This document shows, in pieces, positions 5,242 to 7,023 of a DNA stretch of 7,023 nucleotides (position 1 is the stretch's first letter; each line of letters begins with the position of its first letter). A program made the position numbers and the translations under genes. Source of the DNA: JAUIBE01 sp035267185 (GTDB taxonomy: Bacteria > Pseudomonadota > Gammaproteobacteria > Xanthomonadales > SZUA-36); the NCBI GenBank assembly GCA_035267185.1, contig DATFLY010000134.1:1-7023 (forward strand), in the 5' to 3' direction. The notes below the pieces were generated by a model. That model was not told the DNA's origin. It did not search any database and was given only the letters and a program-made list of their open reading frames with translations.

Positions 5242-7005
5242 ATGCGCACAAATTATTGCGGCGAAGTCACGCAGGAACATGCGGGGCAGGCGGTTGAGCT
5301 TTGCGGCTGGATTGGCTCCAGGCGTGACCTGGGCGGCCTGATTTTTATCAGCCTTCGTGACATCAGGGGAATTGTCCAGGTGGTCGTCGAACCTGATTCC
5401 GATTGCTTTGCTGATGCGGAGAGGCTACGCAACGAGTATTGCGTGCGAATTACCGGCATGGTTCGGGAACGACCGGAAAGCCAGTGGAACGACTCGATGG
5501 CCACAGGTCGTGTTGAAGTGGTTGCCGATTCAGTCGAATTACTCAATGCTTCAGCGCCATTACCACTTCTAATGACTGATGAGGACGGCGAGGAAGTGCG
5601 CCTCAAGTATCGCTACCTGGATTTGCGGCGCGATCGAATGCAGCGAAACCTGCAGATTCGAGCGGCGATGAATCGTGCCATCCGGACATACCTTGATGCG
5701 CACAACTTCAATGAGTTCGAAACACCGATACTGACGCGTTCTACGCCCGAGGGCGCGCGCGATTACCTGGTGCCCGCCCGCAATCAGCCGAATCACTATT
5801 TTGCCCTGCCGCAATCACCCCAGCTGTTCAAGCAGATCCTGATGATGTCCGGGATGGATCGCTACTACCAGATTGCCCGGTGTTTCAGGGATGAGGATCT
5901 TCGCGCCGATCGTCAGCCGGAATTCACCCAGCTCGATATCGAGATGTCGTTTGTGAATGAAGATGATGTCAGGAACATGGCTGAAGACCTGGTGCGGAGT
6001 GTTTTCAGTGATGCAATTGGCATCGATCTGCCAGAGCCTTTTCCTTCACTGTCCTGGCGCGAAGCGATGGAAACCTACGGCTCAGACAAGCCCGATCTGC
6101 GACTGCCTCTAGAGCTTGCTTCAGTCGATGATCACGTCAGGCACATTGAGTTCAGGGTGTTTGCAGGACCTGCCTCTGATCCCGCCTGCCGGGTTGCTGC
6201 ACTGCGTGTACCGGGTGGCAGCAGCCTGTCCCGTAAGCAGATTGACGAGTACACGGAATACGTTTCCCGTTACGGCGCCAAGGGCCTGGCCTGGATCAAG
6301 GTCAACGATGCAGATGCCGGGCTGGAAGGTTTGCAGTCACCCATTGCCAAGTTCCTGGATGATGCTGCCTGGCAGGGCATTGCCGATGCATCAGGCGCAA
6401 AAACCGGTGACATTCTGTTTTTCGGTGCCGGTGACTGGGGCATGGTCAGCAACTTCATGGGAGAGTTGTTGCGTAAAGTGGGTCGTGATCTTGATCTCGC
6501 GGAAACCGATTGGGCACCACTATGGGTGAACGAATTTCCGATGTTTGAAACGGATGATGAAACCGGCAGGCTCAATGCGGTGCATCATCCCTTCACGGCG
6601 CCCAATGAAGATGATCCACAGGCCCTTCTGGATCAACCGGGTTCAGCAATATCACGTGCCTACGACATGGTGCTTAATGGTGCCGAGATTGGCGGTGGAT
6701 CGATTCGTATTCATCGCCAGGAAATGCAAAAGGCCGTCTTCAGGTTGCTGGACATCAGCGAAGAACGTGCCAGGGACAAGTTTGGGTTTCTGCTGGAAGC
6801 ACTTCGCTATGGCTGTCCACCTCACGGTGGAATCGCTTTTGGCCTGGATCGAATCGCCGCAATCATGGCGGGTGAAGATTCCATTCGCGATGTGATCGCC
6901 TTTCCGAAAACAACCGCTGCACAATGCCTGATGACGGGTGCACCTTCCGGAATATCCGATGAGCAACTCAAGGAACTGCACTTACAACCCGTGGAGTCTG
7001 ATTAA
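5242..7005 (+). CDS. aspS: Aspartyl-tRNA synthetase (bacterial type, with GAD insertion)
   Basis: AspRS activates aspartate with ATP and charges tRNA-Asp in the cytoplasm. The 587-residue product is the usual bacterial length (E. coli 590) and appears intact. An N-terminal OB-fold anticodon-binding domain (about 1-105) contains LCGWIGSRRDLGGLIFISLR. The class II catalytic core follows: motif 1 region with TRSTPEGARDYLVPAR (165-180), the aspartate-binding QSPQLFKQ (191-198), motif 2 CFRDEDLRADRQPEF (214-228) with Arg216, and motif 3 GIAFGLDRI (530-538) with Arg537. The GAD insertion typical of bacterial AspRS spans roughly 295-415. Leu30 in RRDLGG matches E. coli; enzymes that also charge tRNA-Asn often have His here, so this one looks discriminating (inference). 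The ATG at 5242 has a GAGA box at 5231-5234 seven bases upstream and gives the conserved MRTNYCG start. It probably shares an operon with the FmdB-family gene. Confidence 0.98.
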   Translation: MRTNYCGEVTQEHAGQAVELCGWIGSRRDLGGLIFISLRDIRGIVQVVVEPDSDCFADAERLRNEYCVRITGMVRERPESQWNDSMATGRVEVVADSVELLNASAPLPLLMTDEDGEEVRLKYRYLDLRRDRMQRNLQIRAAMNRAIRTYLDAHNFNEFETPILTRSTPEGARDYLVPARNQPNHYFALPQSPQLFKQILMMSGMDRYYQIARCFRDEDLRADRQPEFTQLDIEMSFVNEDDVRNMAEDLVRSVFSDAIGIDLPEPFPSLSWREAMETYGSDKPDLRLPLELASVDDHVRHIEFRVFAGPASDPACRVAALRVPGGSSLSRKQIDEYTEYVSRYGAKGLAWIKVNDADAGLEGLQSPIAKFLDDAAWQGIADASGAKTGDILFFGAGDWGMVSNFMGELLRKVGRDLDLAETDWAPLWVNEFPMFETDDETGRLNAVHHPFTAPNEDDPQALLDQPGSAISRAYDMVLNGAEIGGGSIRIHRQEMQKAVFRLLDISEERARDKFGFLLEALRYGCPPHGGIAFGLDRIAAIMAGEDSIRDVIAFPKTTAAQCLMTGAPSGISDEQLKELHLQPVESD

Positions 7006-7023
7006 GCCGTCATCCCGGAAATT

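Overview
The window looks like chromosomal DNA from a Gram-negative bacterium, most likely a gammaproteobacterium. The aspartyl-tRNA synthetase reads like the proteobacterial (E. coli) form along its length, an FmdB-type zinc-ribbon gene lies directly upstream of aspS (an arrangement I know from gammaproteobacteria), and there is a lipoprotein with a classical lipobox. No species can be named from sequence alone. Coding density is very high; the largest non-coding gap is the 138-base divergent intergenic region at 4680-4817. I see no mobile element, CRISPR array, tRNA or rRNA.

Left part (1-4679, all minus strand): reading in the direction of transcription, the genes are a 570-residue lipoprotein resembling metallopeptidase family M49 (dipeptidyl-peptidase III-like), proB (glutamate 5-kinase), proA (gamma-glutamyl phosphate reductase), and a class I glutamine amidotransferase that runs off the left edge. 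Gaps are 30, 3 and 15 bases, so this is very probably one operon. ProB and ProA carry out the first two steps of proline synthesis from glutamate. The flanking peptidase and amidotransferase could both release amino acids, but any link to proline synthesis is inference.

Right part (4818-7005, plus strand): a short FmdB-family zinc-ribbon protein with a long Ser/Lys/Asp-rich tail, then aspS. The 64-base gap between them contains a small perfect-looking hairpin. The two transcription units diverge from 4680-4817, where an extended -10 element can be seen for the minus-strand operon.

The points most worth a second look are: a proBA pair whose signature motifs resemble the Bacteroidota-like subtype next to an ordinary proteobacterial aspS; the M49-like lipoprotein with a HEXXH zinc site instead of HEXXGH, placed at the head of the proline operon; and the stand-alone glutamine amidotransferase at its tail. 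I do not see a clear-cut undescribed system here; most of the window is conserved housekeeping.
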